Positions 34,128 through 43,487 of a stretch of 64,000 bases of DNA are shown in pieces (the first letter of the stretch is position 1; every line of letters begins with the position of its first letter). A program made the translations under genes and the position numbers. The stretch comes from Flavobacterium cheongpyeongense. GTDB taxonomy: Bacteria; Bacteroidota; Bacteroidia; Flavobacteriales; Flavobacteriaceae. Where the stretch lies: contig NZ_QJHK01000002.1 of assembly GCF_003202435.1 (NCBI RefSeq), forward strand, positions 248,001 through 312,000, written 5' to 3'. The notes under the pieces are model-generated. The model saw nothing but the letters and a program-made list of their open reading frames with translations, was not told the DNA's origin and did no database searches.

Positions 34128-37100
34128 TTAATTAAAATTAACGTTAAGACCTAAAACGATTGATTTTGCCAAAGGTGCACCTCCATAATCTACAGGAACT
34201 GCAAAATCATTATTTGAACTTCCAGAGGTATTTACCGCTTCAGGATTAAAGCCTCCCTTGTATTTATTCCAATAGAACCAGTTTTCACCTGTTATATAAA
34301 GCCTCATATTATCTATTCTTTTTAAGCTTTTAACAGCATCTTTTAAATTATATCCAAGTGAAATACTTCTTATACTAACATAATCTGACTTATACATCCA
34401 ATCAGAATTCGGCTGAAAACCAAAAGAAGTTTTCCAGTTACCTCTTACAGCCGGATCAACATTTAATGCATTTTCTACTGACCCCATTCCGGTACGATTA
34501 ATTGCTCTTCCTGTTAACCCGTAAACTGTTCCACCGTTTTGACCTTGTACCAATACACTTAAATCTAATTTTTTGTATTTAAAAGTATTTGTTACACCCC
34601 AGGTATATTTTGGAGTTGGATTTCCTAAATCAACGCGATCTTCTGTATTAATTTTTTTATCACCATTCTGATCAATATATCTTGGATCTCCTAAAACTAA
34701 TTTGTTTCCGCCTATAGTAGTACCACCACCATCAATATCAGCCTGAGTTACTACACCATTTTGCTGCAAACCAAAAATGGTGTACATTGGTTTTCCTATT
34801 TCTAATTTTACAAATGGAACCCCTGCTCCAAACTCACTGCTAATTTCAATTTTAGTCTGATCCGGTCCTAATGCCAATACCTTATTTTCGTTATGACTTA
34901 AATTTGCAGATGTTTTCCATTCAAAATTATTAGTTTTAACGTTCACCGTATTCAATTCAAATTCCCATCCTTGATTTTGCACCGCCCCTACATTGGTAAG
35001 ATAACTTGTAAAACCTGATGCCGCAGGAACCGGAAGCCTAAGCAATAATTCTGTATTCTTTTTTCTGTACATATCGAATGTTGCTGAAATTCTGTTTTTT
35101 AGGATTGAAAAATCCAATCCTAAATCAATACTTTTTGATTGCTCCCAATGCAATGATGGATTTCCTATAGAACTTACTCCTTGCCCTATTCCTACAGCAC
35201 CATTAATTGAATAATTATAAGACCCTAATATTGAAAAAGGTGAATAACTACCTATATTGTTACTACCATTAGTTCCTGTGCTTGCTCTTATTTTTAATTC
35301 GCTCAACCAATCAACATTTTCTAAAAATGATTCCTGCTTAACTCTCCATCCTAATGATAGAGAATAAAATGTCCCCCATCTTTTCTCACTTCCAAACTTA
35401 GACGAACCGTCTTTTCTTACACTTGCAGAAAGCATATATTTTTCTTTATAATCATATTGAAATCTACTGAAATAAGATAATAAAGTGTTTTTTTCTGCAT
35501 TAGTAGACCCCAAAGAACCTGTTGGAAGTGTTTCTATCGTTGAACTATTATAAAGTCCTCCGGAAGAAAGATTTGATCGCGTAATTTTATAAGAACTAAA
35601 TGACTGACCCAAAAGAACATTAAAACTATGGTTGCCTACTGATTTATTATAAGTTAAAGTATTTTCATTTACAAAATTTAATCTTCTATAGGTATTATAA
35701 GCTCCCCTTATACTAGCCAGAACATCATTGGGTGTATAACTCTCGAATGTATTATCTGAATTATCAAAGTTAATTGTACTTTTAAATGTAAAAGCCTTTG
35801 CAAATTTATAATCAGCATAAGTAGAAACAATATTTCTATACATAGAGTTTTTTCCAGTTCTGGCCAATGCATTAAGCATATTCGTTGTACTGCTTCCCCA
35901 CGCATATCGGGTTGTATATTTTTCACCTGCTGCATTTGGGGCACTTTCAAAAACAGGAGTTGCTACTAATGCTTTGAATAATGTATTATCTTTTCCTTCA
36001 ACACCCGGGTCATTTCTTTCTGAATAAGACGGAGAAAAATTAATTCCTATTTTAAAACTATCTGATAATTTAAAGTCAATATTAGCTCTTGCAGAAAACA
36101 AGGTATAATCAGTACCAACAATATAACCTGTGTTTTTTTGATAATTAGCAGAAACATAATAGTTAACTACATCAGTTGCCCCAGAAGCAGATAATTGATA
36201 ATTACTGAACTCTCCTGTGCGGAAAACTTTGTCCTGCCAATCAATATAATCCAATCCCGGATGTCCTGGCATATCCCATCTTTCATCATATAAATATGTA
36301 AAATATCTATTATTAGTTGTAACAAGCGGTGCTGATGGATTTACTGCATTATAGGCTGCAATACGCTCAGCATTGGTTTGACTCGCTGAAGCACCGGCAA
36401 TACCCGAACCTACCCATTGCGAATCAATCATGGTTTTTGCTCTTTTAATCCAACCCTCAGCAGATAACATATCCACTCTGTTCGCTTCTTTATTTATACC
36501 TCCATACGTATTAAAAGTATATTTCGTTTTTCCTTTTGTACCTTTTTTGGTTGTAATTAAAACAACACCATTTGCTGCTCGTGAACCATAAATAGAAGCT
36601 GCAGCCGCATCTTTCAATACCTCAATAGAAGCGATATCATTTGGATTCATATTGTCTAAAGGGCTTCCGCTTGAAAAACCGCCATTAACATTTGTTCCTT
36701 CTGTAGAAATAGGAAAACCATCAACCACATACAAAGGTTCGTTTCCCGCAGTAATAGAACCTGCTCCACGAATTTCTATACTAAATGGCTGCCCAGGCAA
36801 ACCAGTAGTTTGTTTTACACGAACACCTGCAATTTGACCAACCAACCCCTGATCAACTCTTGAAATAGGTCGTTCTGTAAAATTTTCTGTTTTAATACCA
36901 GACATGGCACCCGAAGTTAATTTTTTCTTTTGAGTTCCATAACCAATAACTACAACTTCATTTAAGTTCGAGCTTTCATTTTCTAAAGAAATATTATAAT
37001 TATTAGAGGCACCCACTTTTAATTCTTTCGAAACAAACCCAACGAAAGAAAAAACTAAAGTTTCTCCTGGAGAAACAGATATTTTATATGTTCCATCAAA

Positions 37101-37271
37101 GTCTGTACTGGTTCCTCTATTGGTTCCCTTTACCAATACATTCACTCCTGGAATAGAGAGTTTTGCCGGGTCAGTAACTGCACCCGTAATCTCTCTGTTC
37201 TGCGCATACCCTGATACATGCAATAATGCAGACAGAGTTATCATCAACAGAAAACTAAATTTGTTCTTCAT
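34128..37271 (-). CDS. susC-like: SusC/RagA family TonB-dependent oligosaccharide transporter
   Basis: A 1047-residue outer-membrane protein. After the signal peptide (ending GYAQN) comes the carboxypeptidase-like regulatory domain (REITGAVTDPAKLSIPGVNV), the TonB box/plug (NEVVVIGYGTQKKKLTSGAM, LYVVDGFPI, IEVLKDAAAASIYGSRAANG), and a large 22-strand barrel. It imports oligosaccharides across the outer membrane using TonB energy, with the adjacent SusD lid. No N-terminal anti-sigma-interacting (STN) domain is visible, so control is probably not by an ECF sigma/anti-sigma pair. The triple repeat upstream supports control by the shared PUL regulator. Confidence 0.95.
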   Translation of the reverse strand: MKNKFSFLLMITLSALLHVSGYAQNREITGAVTDPAKLSIPGVNVLVKGTNRGTSTDFDGTYKISVSPGETLVFSFVGFVSKELKVGASNNYNISLENESSNLNEVVVIGYGTQKKKLTSGAMSGIKTENFTERPISRVDQGLVGQIAGVRVKQTTGLPGQPFSIEIRGAGSITAGNEPLYVVDGFPISTEGTNVNGGFSSGSPLDNMNPNDIASIEVLKDAAAASIYGSRAANGVVLITTKKGTKGKTKYTFNTYGGINKEANRVDMLSAEGWIKRAKTMIDSQWVGSGIAGASASQTNAERIAAYNAVNPSAPLVTTNNRYFTYLYDERWDMPGHPGLDYIDWQDKVFRTGEFSNYQLSASGATDVVNYYVSANYQKNTGYIVGTDYTLFSARANIDFKLSDSFKIGINFSPSYSERNDPGVEGKDNTLFKALVATPVFESAPNAAGEKYTTRYAWGSSTTNMLNALARTGKNSMYRNIVSTYADYKFAKAFTFKSTINFDNSDNTFESYTPNDVLASIRGAYNTYRRLNFVNENTLTYNKSVGNHSFNVLLGQSFSSYKITRSNLSSGGLYNSSTIETLPTGSLGSTNAEKNTLLSYFSRFQYDYKEKYMLSASVRKDGSSKFGSEKRWGTFYSLSLGWRVKQESFLENVDWLSELKIRASTGTNGSNNIGSYSPFSILGSYNYSINGAVGIGQGVSSIGNPSLHWEQSKSIDLGLDFSILKNRISATFDMYRKKNTELLLRLPVPAASGFTSYLTNVGAVQNQGWEFELNTVNVKTNNFEWKTSANLSHNENKVLALGPDQTKIEISSEFGAGVPFVKLEIGKPMYTIFGLQQNGVVTQADIDGGGTTIGGNKLVLGDPRYIDQNGDKKINTEDRVDLGNPTPKYTWGVTNTFKYKKLDLSVLVQGQNGGTVYGLTGRAINRTGMGSVENALNVDPAVRGNWKTSFGFQPNSDWMYKSDYVSIRSISLGYNLKDAVKSLKRIDNMRLYITGENWFYWNKYKGGFNPEAVNTSGSSNNDFAVPVDYGGAPLAKSIVLGLNVNFN

Positions 37272-37303
37272 AAAAAATTAATTTTGGTTATTATTAGTTT
37301 TGC

Positions 37304-37348
37304 CAAATTTATCTATAAGACTTCCCTGCAGCATCCTGCAGCATCCTG
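37304..37348 (-). promoter_or_regulatory. PUL operator (three tandem half-sites) plus promoter for susCD
   Basis: In gene sense, three half-sites lie exactly 10 bp apart: CAGGATG (37342-37348), CAGGATG (37332-37338) and CAGGGAA (37322-37328). The -7 box TAAATTTG (37304-37311) is exactly 20 bp from the middle half-site, which matches the spacing elsewhere if the first two form the standard pair. The third, weaker half-site would overlap the space to the -7 box. Confidence 0.78.
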
Positions 37349-37572
37349 TTAACATTCAATACCTTATAAATAATTTTTAATTCTTATTTAGCGAAACAAC
37401 AGACAACTTATTGATTAGCAACGTCAAACACAACACATTTTTCACAATATAAAATTCAAAACTTTAACTAAATTATTTTTTAAGCATTCATACTTTTTTG
37501 GAGTAAAAACTGTGAAATATAAAAAAACACACCTTATTATCTATTTACTAATTTATTATTAATAATTAACTA
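37349..37572. other. Divergent spacer between the susC and GH106 promoters
   Basis: About 220 bp of AT-rich sequence between two oppositely directed operator/promoter units. I see no gene, no strong hairpin and no further CAGGAT half-site. The two units point away from each other. Confidence 0.6.
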
Positions 37573-37617
37573 CAGGATGCAACAGGATAGCAATTTGACA
37601 AAAACTTTATATTTTTA
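37573..37617 (+). promoter_or_regulatory. PUL operator plus promoter for the GH106-GH105-esterase/GH43 operon
   Basis: CAGGATGCAACAGGATA (37573-37589) is followed after exactly 20 bp by TATTTTTA (37610-37617), a TAnnTTTR box. The start codon at 37700 is 83 bp further on, a longer leader than at most other units. Confidence 0.77.
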
Positions 37618-37699
37618 CTCGATTAGCCTAAACATAAAAACTCATAATTTATCAATTAGGGCAAATAATCTTCAATAACCATAGAATACATCTATTATA

Positions 37700-40513
37700 A
37701 TGAAACTTAACCCAACCTATTTTTCTTCCTTATTTATTCTTTGCTTTATTTTCAATTCATTTGCTCAGGAGTCAGGCGTATCACCATGGCCCAAATCCAG
37801 CAATATCAATCAGCCCTGGGCACGTTGGTGGTGGATGGGCAGTGCTGTAGATAAACCAAACTTAAAAAAGAGTCTTATAGATTTTCATAAGGCCGGAATT
37901 GGCGGTGTAGAAATTACTCCTATATATGGTGTAAAAGGAGAAGAGAATAACTTTATAGATTATCTGTCGCCAAAATGGATGGAAATGCTGGATTATACCA
38001 TTCATGTTTCAGATAGTCTTGATATGCAGGTCGATATGGTTTTGGGTACAGGCTGGCCTTACGGTGGTTCTCATGTTACATTACCTCACGCCGCTACAAA
38101 ATTGATTGTAGAAAAATATCAGCTCAAAAAGAACGAAACAATTGATCGTTCTATAAAACTGCAGGATGTTAAGGAAAAAATACCTGCTGAACTCTTGTAT
38201 GTGGTAGCCTATGGAAGCGACGGAAGCTATCTTAACCTTACAGATCAGCTAAAAAACAGAAGTTTAAAGGGTATTGATAAAGGAATTGAAGGATCTGAAA
38301 TAGCATTACCCAATACATTAGAAACTGACAAATTAAAATGGAAAGCTAAAAAAACAGATTATACTCTATATGCTGTTTTTAGCGGTAAAACCGGACAGCA
38401 GGTAAAAAGAGCTGCACCAGGTGGTAAAGGCTATACATTAGATCATTATTCAGAGGAAGCGTTGAATGCTTATGTCATTCCGTTTAATAATGCTTTTAAA
38501 GGAAGAGAAGGAAAAATCAGGGCTATTTTTAATGATAGTTATGAAGTTTACGGAACTGATTTTACACCAAATTTCTTCGAAGAATTCCAAAACCGAAGAG
38601 GTTATGACCTTAAAAAACAATTACCATTACTATTAAGTGAAACTGATAATGAAATTGCTAACCGAATAAAAAGTGATTACAGACAGACCATAGCCGACTT
38701 ATTATTGAATAAATTTGATAGGCCATGGACACAATGGGCGCATTCAAAAAACTTCAAAACAAAACTTCAGGCACACGGATCACCAGGGAATTTAATTGAT
38801 TTATACGCATCAGCGGATATTCCGGAATGTGAAACTTTTGGATCAATGCCATTCGAAATTCCGGGCTTTAGACGTGATAAAGAAGATATCCGAGAGGGTG
38901 ATGCAGATCCTGTAATGTTAAAATTCTCATCATCAGCAGCACATATTTCTGGAAAAAATCTGGTATCCTCAGAAACCTTTACCTGGCTGAGAGAGCATTT
39001 TAAAACCGCTTTGTCACAATGCAAGCCCGAAGCAGAAGATTTAATGCTCAATGGCGTCAATCATATTTTTCTTCATGGCTCTACTTATTCACCCGAACGG
39101 GCAGTGTGGCCGGGATGGAAATTTTATGCCTCTGTAAATTTTAATACAACCAACAGTATTTGGGAGGATGCACCTGCCCTGTTCTCTTATATTTCAAACT
39201 GCCAGTCCATATTGCAGCAGGGGAAATCAGACAATGAAATATTACTATACTGGCCTATTTTTGATACATGGGAGAAATACCATAATGGAACTTTGTTTTT
39301 TCAATTCAAAATACATTCTTTATCTGAATGGTTACATGGAACTCCATTTTATGATACTACAAAAGAGCTAATGAAAAAAGGCTACGGAGTTGATTTTATC
39401 TCTGATAATTTTATTGCTGAAGCTAAAATAATAAATGGAGAAATCAGTCTTCAGGGTGGTACTTTCAAATCATTAATTGTTCCGTCCTGCAAAAAAATGC
39501 CTCTGGCTACCTTGCAAAAACTAATTGAACTGCAAAAAGCCGGTGGTAAAATTATTTTTCAGGGATTACCGGAGTCTGTTCCCGGATTTAATGATTACAA
39601 AAATCAGGAAGCAAAACTTCAATCTGTTTTAACTGAAAATAAAGAAGCTGTAAAACCTGTACCGAATATCTTTAAAACGTTGGAAAAGGCTCAGATATAT
39701 CCTGAAAATCTTGTAAATACAGGTTTAAAATTCATTCGAAGAACTATTGACGGCGAAAAAATCTATTATCTGGTGAATCATACCTCAAAAACAATTGATG
39801 GATTTATTCCGTTAGAAATAGGAAATAAAGAAGTTGTTATTTTTGATCCGTTAAATAGAAACTTCGGAAATGCCATTGTTCAAAAAACGGCCAAAAATAC
39901 TTTAGTAAAAATAAAAATTGATCCCGGACAATCTTTTTTCTTAAAAACTGAAAACACAGCAACTCAAAAAAAATGGAATTACTTCGAACCAACTGCTGAA
40001 CCAATCGCATTAAAAGGAAACTGGAAAATAAATTTTGACAAAGGCGGACCAGTATTACCTCCATCTGCAACAACTTCAAATTTAGAATCATGGACAAAGC
40101 TTAGTCCGGAAGCTGAAGCTTTTTCAGGATCAGCAACATACACGCTTGAATTTGACAATCCGAATGCTAAAACAGAATCATGGAGCTTAAATTTGGGTGA
40201 CGTTCGGGAAAGTGCAAAAGTATGGGTTAACGATGAATTTATTGGTACGGCTTGGTCGGTTCCGTATAAATTGAATATTGGAAAATTAAAACAAGGAAAA
40301 AATATTTTAAAAATTCAGGTAACAAATCTTTCAGCAAACCGAATTCGGGCTAAAGAATTAAAAGGCGAAGAATGGAAGATTTTCTACGAAATCAATATGG
40401 TAGATAAAGACTATAAAAAATTTGATGCCACAAAATGGACTCCAATGCCATCGGGATTATTAGGCCCAATCACAATAACACCTTTAAAAACAAAAAAATT
40501 AACTGATCAATAA
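37700..40513 (+). CDS. GH106 alpha-L-rhamnosidase
   Basis: A secreted protein of 937 residues (signal ending near SFAQE). The GH106 N-terminal segments are clear: PWARWWWMGSAVDKPNLKKS, GIGGVEITPIYGVKGEE, DMVLGTGWPYGGSHV. Later come NDSYEVYGTDFTPNFFEEF with candidate acidic residues and, at about 770-900, a C-terminal jelly-roll (NLGDVRESAKVWVNDEFIGT). GH106 enzymes release terminal alpha-L-rhamnose by inversion, here probably exposed after GH105 removes the uronate. It lies 7 bp before the GH105 gene, in one operon. Length is usual for the family. Confidence 0.88.
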   Translation: MKLNPTYFSSLFILCFIFNSFAQESGVSPWPKSSNINQPWARWWWMGSAVDKPNLKKSLIDFHKAGIGGVEITPIYGVKGEENNFIDYLSPKWMEMLDYTIHVSDSLDMQVDMVLGTGWPYGGSHVTLPHAATKLIVEKYQLKKNETIDRSIKLQDVKEKIPAELLYVVAYGSDGSYLNLTDQLKNRSLKGIDKGIEGSEIALPNTLETDKLKWKAKKTDYTLYAVFSGKTGQQVKRAAPGGKGYTLDHYSEEALNAYVIPFNNAFKGREGKIRAIFNDSYEVYGTDFTPNFFEEFQNRRGYDLKKQLPLLLSETDNEIANRIKSDYRQTIADLLLNKFDRPWTQWAHSKNFKTKLQAHGSPGNLIDLYASADIPECETFGSMPFEIPGFRRDKEDIREGDADPVMLKFSSSAAHISGKNLVSSETFTWLREHFKTALSQCKPEAEDLMLNGVNHIFLHGSTYSPERAVWPGWKFYASVNFNTTNSIWEDAPALFSYISNCQSILQQGKSDNEILLYWPIFDTWEKYHNGTLFFQFKIHSLSEWLHGTPFYDTTKELMKKGYGVDFISDNFIAEAKIINGEISLQGGTFKSLIVPSCKKMPLATLQKLIELQKAGGKIIFQGLPESVPGFNDYKNQEAKLQSVLTENKEAVKPVPNIFKTLEKAQIYPENLVNTGLKFIRRTIDGEKIYYLVNHTSKTIDGFIPLEIGNKEVVIFDPLNRNFGNAIVQKTAKNTLVKIKIDPGQSFFLKTENTATQKKWNYFEPTAEPIALKGNWKINFDKGGPVLPPSATTSNLESWTKLSPEAEAFSGSATYTLEFDNPNAKTESWSLNLGDVRESAKVWVNDEFIGTAWSVPYKLNIGKLKQGKNILKIQVTNLSANRIRAKELKGEEWKIFYEINMVDKDYKKFDATKWTPMPSGLLGPITITPLKTKKLTDQ

Positions 40514-40520
40514 TACTAAA

Positions 40521-41645
40521 ATGAAAAAGCTACTTTTAATCTGTGTTATAGGCTCTTTATTTACAAATAGCATAAACGCCCAACAGCCATTTGATAAAAA
40601 ACTAGTGTTAAAACAAATGATTTTAGCCAATGATTATTTTATGCAAAAATGGCCGGAAACTGGTAAAACCATTATTACCAATAAAGAACGTCCAAGCAAT
40701 ATCTGGACACGTGGGGTTTATTATGAAGGATTAATGGCTTTGCATGAAATTTTTCCTAAAGAAGTCTATTACAATTATGCTTACGACTGGTCAGAATTCC
40801 ACAAATGGGGATTTAATGGCGGAAATGTTACCCGTAATGCCGACAATTATTGTGCAGCTCAAACCTATATTGATTTGTATAATTTAGAACCGGATGCTAA
40901 AAAATTAAAAAACACGAAAGCAAACATCAATATGTTACTGAATACCCCTCAATTAGATGACTGGTCATGGATTGATGCTATTCAGATGGGAATGCCGGTT
41001 TTTGCAAAAATGGGTGTTTTAGAAAAAGACAATCGTTATTTCGAAAAAATGTACCAAATGTATATGTATTCGAGAAACAAACAGGGTGACAACGGACTTT
41101 TCAATCCAAAAGATGGTTTGTGGTGGCGTGATGCCGATTTTGATCCTCCCTACAAAGAGCCAAATGGCGAAGATTGCTACTGGAGCCGTGGCAATGGATG
41201 GGTAATTGGTGCTTTGGCAAAAGTCCTGACTATCATCCCTCAAAATGCGCCACACAGAGATCAGTATGTAAAAGACCTAAAAACGATGGCTGCTGCTTTA
41301 ATACCAATTCAGAGACCTGACGGATTCTGGAATGTGAGTTTACACGATTCAACAAATTTTGGTGAAAAAGAAACTTCGGGTACTGCTTTATTCGTTTACG
41401 GAATGGCATACGGGATCAATAGCGGGATTTTGAAAAAAGAAACGTATCTTCCAGTCGTTGAAAAGGCATGGAACGCGATAATAAAAGAAAGTTTACATGA
41501 AAATGGCTTTTTGGGCTATTTGCAGTCAACCGGAAAAGAGCCAAAAGACGGTCAGCCATTATCTTATGACAAAATTCCTGATTTTGAAGATTACGGATTA
41601 GGATGCTTTTTATTAGCCGGTTCAGAAATTTATAAAATGAAATAA
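40521..41645 (+). CDS. GH105 unsaturated rhamnogalacturonyl hydrolase (second copy)
   Basis: A secreted protein of 374 residues (signal ending near INAQQ). It is closer to the classical YteR type than the copy at 22305: RPSNIWTRGVYYEGLMALHE, DDWSWIDAIQMGMPVFAKMG (catalytic Asp), CYWSRGNGWVIGALAKVL, and DGFWNVSLHD with KETSGTALF. It removes the unsaturated galacturonate made by PL11 lyases. The operon order GH106, GH105 pairs exposed rhamnose with its release. Its stop codon overlaps the next start by one base (TAATG), a sign of coupled translation. Confidence 0.9.
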   Translation: MKKLLLICVIGSLFTNSINAQQPFDKKLVLKQMILANDYFMQKWPETGKTIITNKERPSNIWTRGVYYEGLMALHEIFPKEVYYNYAYDWSEFHKWGFNGGNVTRNADNYCAAQTYIDLYNLEPDAKKLKNTKANINMLLNTPQLDDWSWIDAIQMGMPVFAKMGVLEKDNRYFEKMYQMYMYSRNKQGDNGLFNPKDGLWWRDADFDPPYKEPNGEDCYWSRGNGWVIGALAKVLTIIPQNAPHRDQYVKDLKTMAAALIPIQRPDGFWNVSLHDSTNFGEKETSGTALFVYGMAYGINSGILKKETYLPVVEKAWNAIIKESLHENGFLGYLQSTGKEPKDGQPLSYDKIPDFEDYGLGCFLLAGSEIYKMK

Positions 41646-43426
41646 TGAAAAAAAAACTGTTATTTTTTGTCTCTATAGGAATAAGCCTTGCTGCTTTTTC
41701 CCAAAAAAAGGAAATTCCGTTATGGGATAAAGTTCCTGACGCCATTGAACCTAAAGAATATACTGAAAAAATAATAACCAAAAATGGTGTCGCCGAAGAT
41801 GTACGAAAAGTAACACTACCTACCCTTACTCCATATTTTGCAGAACCAGAAAAATCAAACGGAACAGCTGTTATCATTTGTCCTGGAGGCGCTTATGGAA
41901 TGCTGGCTATCAACAAAGAAGGCTATAAAATAGCCGAATGGCTTAATCATTTAGGTATAAATGCTTTTGTTTTAAAATACAGATTACCGAGTGATGAGAT
42001 TATGAAAAATAAAACTGTTGCTCCATTACAGGATGCACAGGAAGCCATACGTATGCTCAGAAGAAATGCCGCAAAGTGGAAACTAAACCCGAATAAAATT
42101 GGAATTATGGGATTTTCAGCTGGCGGACACTTAGCCGCTACATTATCAACACACTATAATGACAAAGTATATACTCCTATTGATACTATAAGTGCAAAAC
42201 CAAACTTTTCAGTTTTAATTTATCCTGTAATATCCATGCAGGAAGGAGTTACACATCAGGGTTCAAAAGATAATTTATTAGGCAAAAATGCTCCGGTTGA
42301 AATAGTCGAAAAATATTCGAATGAAAAACAAATAACAGCTTCAACACCAAAAACATTTTTAGTTCACGCTACTGATGACAAAGCGGTTCCGGTAGAAAAT
42401 AGTATTAATTATTATCTGGCTTTAAAAAAAGAAAAAGTTTCTGCAGAAATGCATTTGTATGAAGACGGAGGCCATGGCTTTGGTCTTGGCGTAAAAGGGA
42501 CCAATGCAGCCTGGCCAAAAACCTTTGAAAAATGGCTTACTATTAACGACTATACTTTAAAATCTGACGGTTATGTATTTACCTATTTTAAAGGTAATGG
42601 CGAAGATGGGCTACATTTGGCTTACAGCGAAGATGGTTACAAATGGAATACTTTAAAAAATGATGCATCGTTTTTAACTCCTGAAGTTGGAAAAGACAAA
42701 TTGATGAGAGATCCCTGCGTAATTAAGGGTGGCAATGGTTTATATCACATGGTTTGGACAGTAAGCTGGACGGATAAAGGCATTGGTTACGCTTCTTCAA
42801 AAGACTTGATTCACTGGTCAAAGCAGGAATTTATTCCAGTGATGGCACATGAAGAAAAAGCCAGAAATACCTGGGCTCCGGAAATTACGTATGATGAAAA
42901 ATCTAAAACATATATGATCTATTGGGCTTCAACCATTGACGGCAAATTTTTAGAAACCAAATCAGAAGAAGAAAAAGGATATAATCACAGGATTTATTAT
43001 ACCACGACCAAAGATTTTAAAAAATTCTCCAAAACTAAATTATTATACGAACCGGGTTTCAATGTCATCGACGCTTCGATTGTAAAGACCAATGATGGCT
43101 TTACGATGTATCTAAAAGACGAAACCAAAGTACCGGTTCAGAAAAATTTAAAAATTGCCACCAGCAAAAAACTACTAGGTCCATACACAAAAGCCAGTGA
43201 ACCTATCACAGGAAATTACTGGGCAGAAGGACCAACTGCTATTCAAATCAATAACGAATGGGTCGTTTATTTTGATAAATATACCCAGAAAAAATATGGA
43301 GCCGTGAAACAAACTGCTAAAGGCTGGGAAGACATTTCTGAGCAGGTTAGTTTTCCTAATGGAACAAGGCACGGTACTGTGATTAAAGTTTCAGCTTCTG
43401 AAATTGAGGCTTTAAAGAAAGAATAA
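41645..43426 (+). CDS. Fusion protein: alpha/beta-hydrolase esterase + GH43-type glycosidase
   Basis: A secreted protein of 593 residues. Residues about 20-300 are an alpha/beta-hydrolase of the acetyl-xylan esterase type (VIICPGGAYGMLAINKEGYK, oxyanion GG; IGIMGFSAGGHLAATL, Ser nucleophile; ATDDKAVPVE, Asp; EDGGHGFGLG, His). Residues about 310-593 are a GH43-like propeller with LMRDPCVIKGG (base Asp), NTWAPEITYDEKSKTYMIYW, NVIDASIVKTNDG, and YWAEGPTAIQINNEW (candidate acid Glu). Both active centres look intact. The fusion would remove an ester and a sugar from one side chain. Last gene of the operon, followed by a terminator. Which sugar is unknown. Confidence 0.85.
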   Translation: MKKKLLFFVSIGISLAAFSQKKEIPLWDKVPDAIEPKEYTEKIITKNGVAEDVRKVTLPTLTPYFAEPEKSNGTAVIICPGGAYGMLAINKEGYKIAEWLNHLGINAFVLKYRLPSDEIMKNKTVAPLQDAQEAIRMLRRNAAKWKLNPNKIGIMGFSAGGHLAATLSTHYNDKVYTPIDTISAKPNFSVLIYPVISMQEGVTHQGSKDNLLGKNAPVEIVEKYSNEKQITASTPKTFLVHATDDKAVPVENSINYYLALKKEKVSAEMHLYEDGGHGFGLGVKGTNAAWPKTFEKWLTINDYTLKSDGYVFTYFKGNGEDGLHLAYSEDGYKWNTLKNDASFLTPEVGKDKLMRDPCVIKGGNGLYHMVWTVSWTDKGIGYASSKDLIHWSKQEFIPVMAHEEKARNTWAPEITYDEKSKTYMIYWASTIDGKFLETKSEEEKGYNHRIYYTTTKDFKKFSKTKLLYEPGFNVIDASIVKTNDGFTMYLKDETKVPVQKNLKIATSKKLLGPYTKASEPITGNYWAEGPTAIQINNEWVVYFDKYTQKKYGAVKQTAKGWEDISEQVSFPNGTRHGTVIKVSASEIEALKKE

Positions 43427-43466
43427 AAAAACAGCGAAATTTAAAAAAATAGTTTCGCTGTTTTTC
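43425..43466. terminator. Bidirectional terminator between convergent genes
   Basis: AAAACAGCGAAA pairs with TTTCGCTGTTTT, with a T run on each strand. It overlaps the stop of the esterase/GH43 gene and lies 22 bp from the stop of the GH31 gene, so it serves both and marks the end of the PUL. Confidence 0.9.
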
Positions 43467-43487
43467 TGAATGACAAATACATTTACT

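Noticed and set aside
41416-41877. Minus-strand open frame of 153 codons
   Set aside because: It overlaps two well-supported plus-strand enzyme genes and shows no family features.
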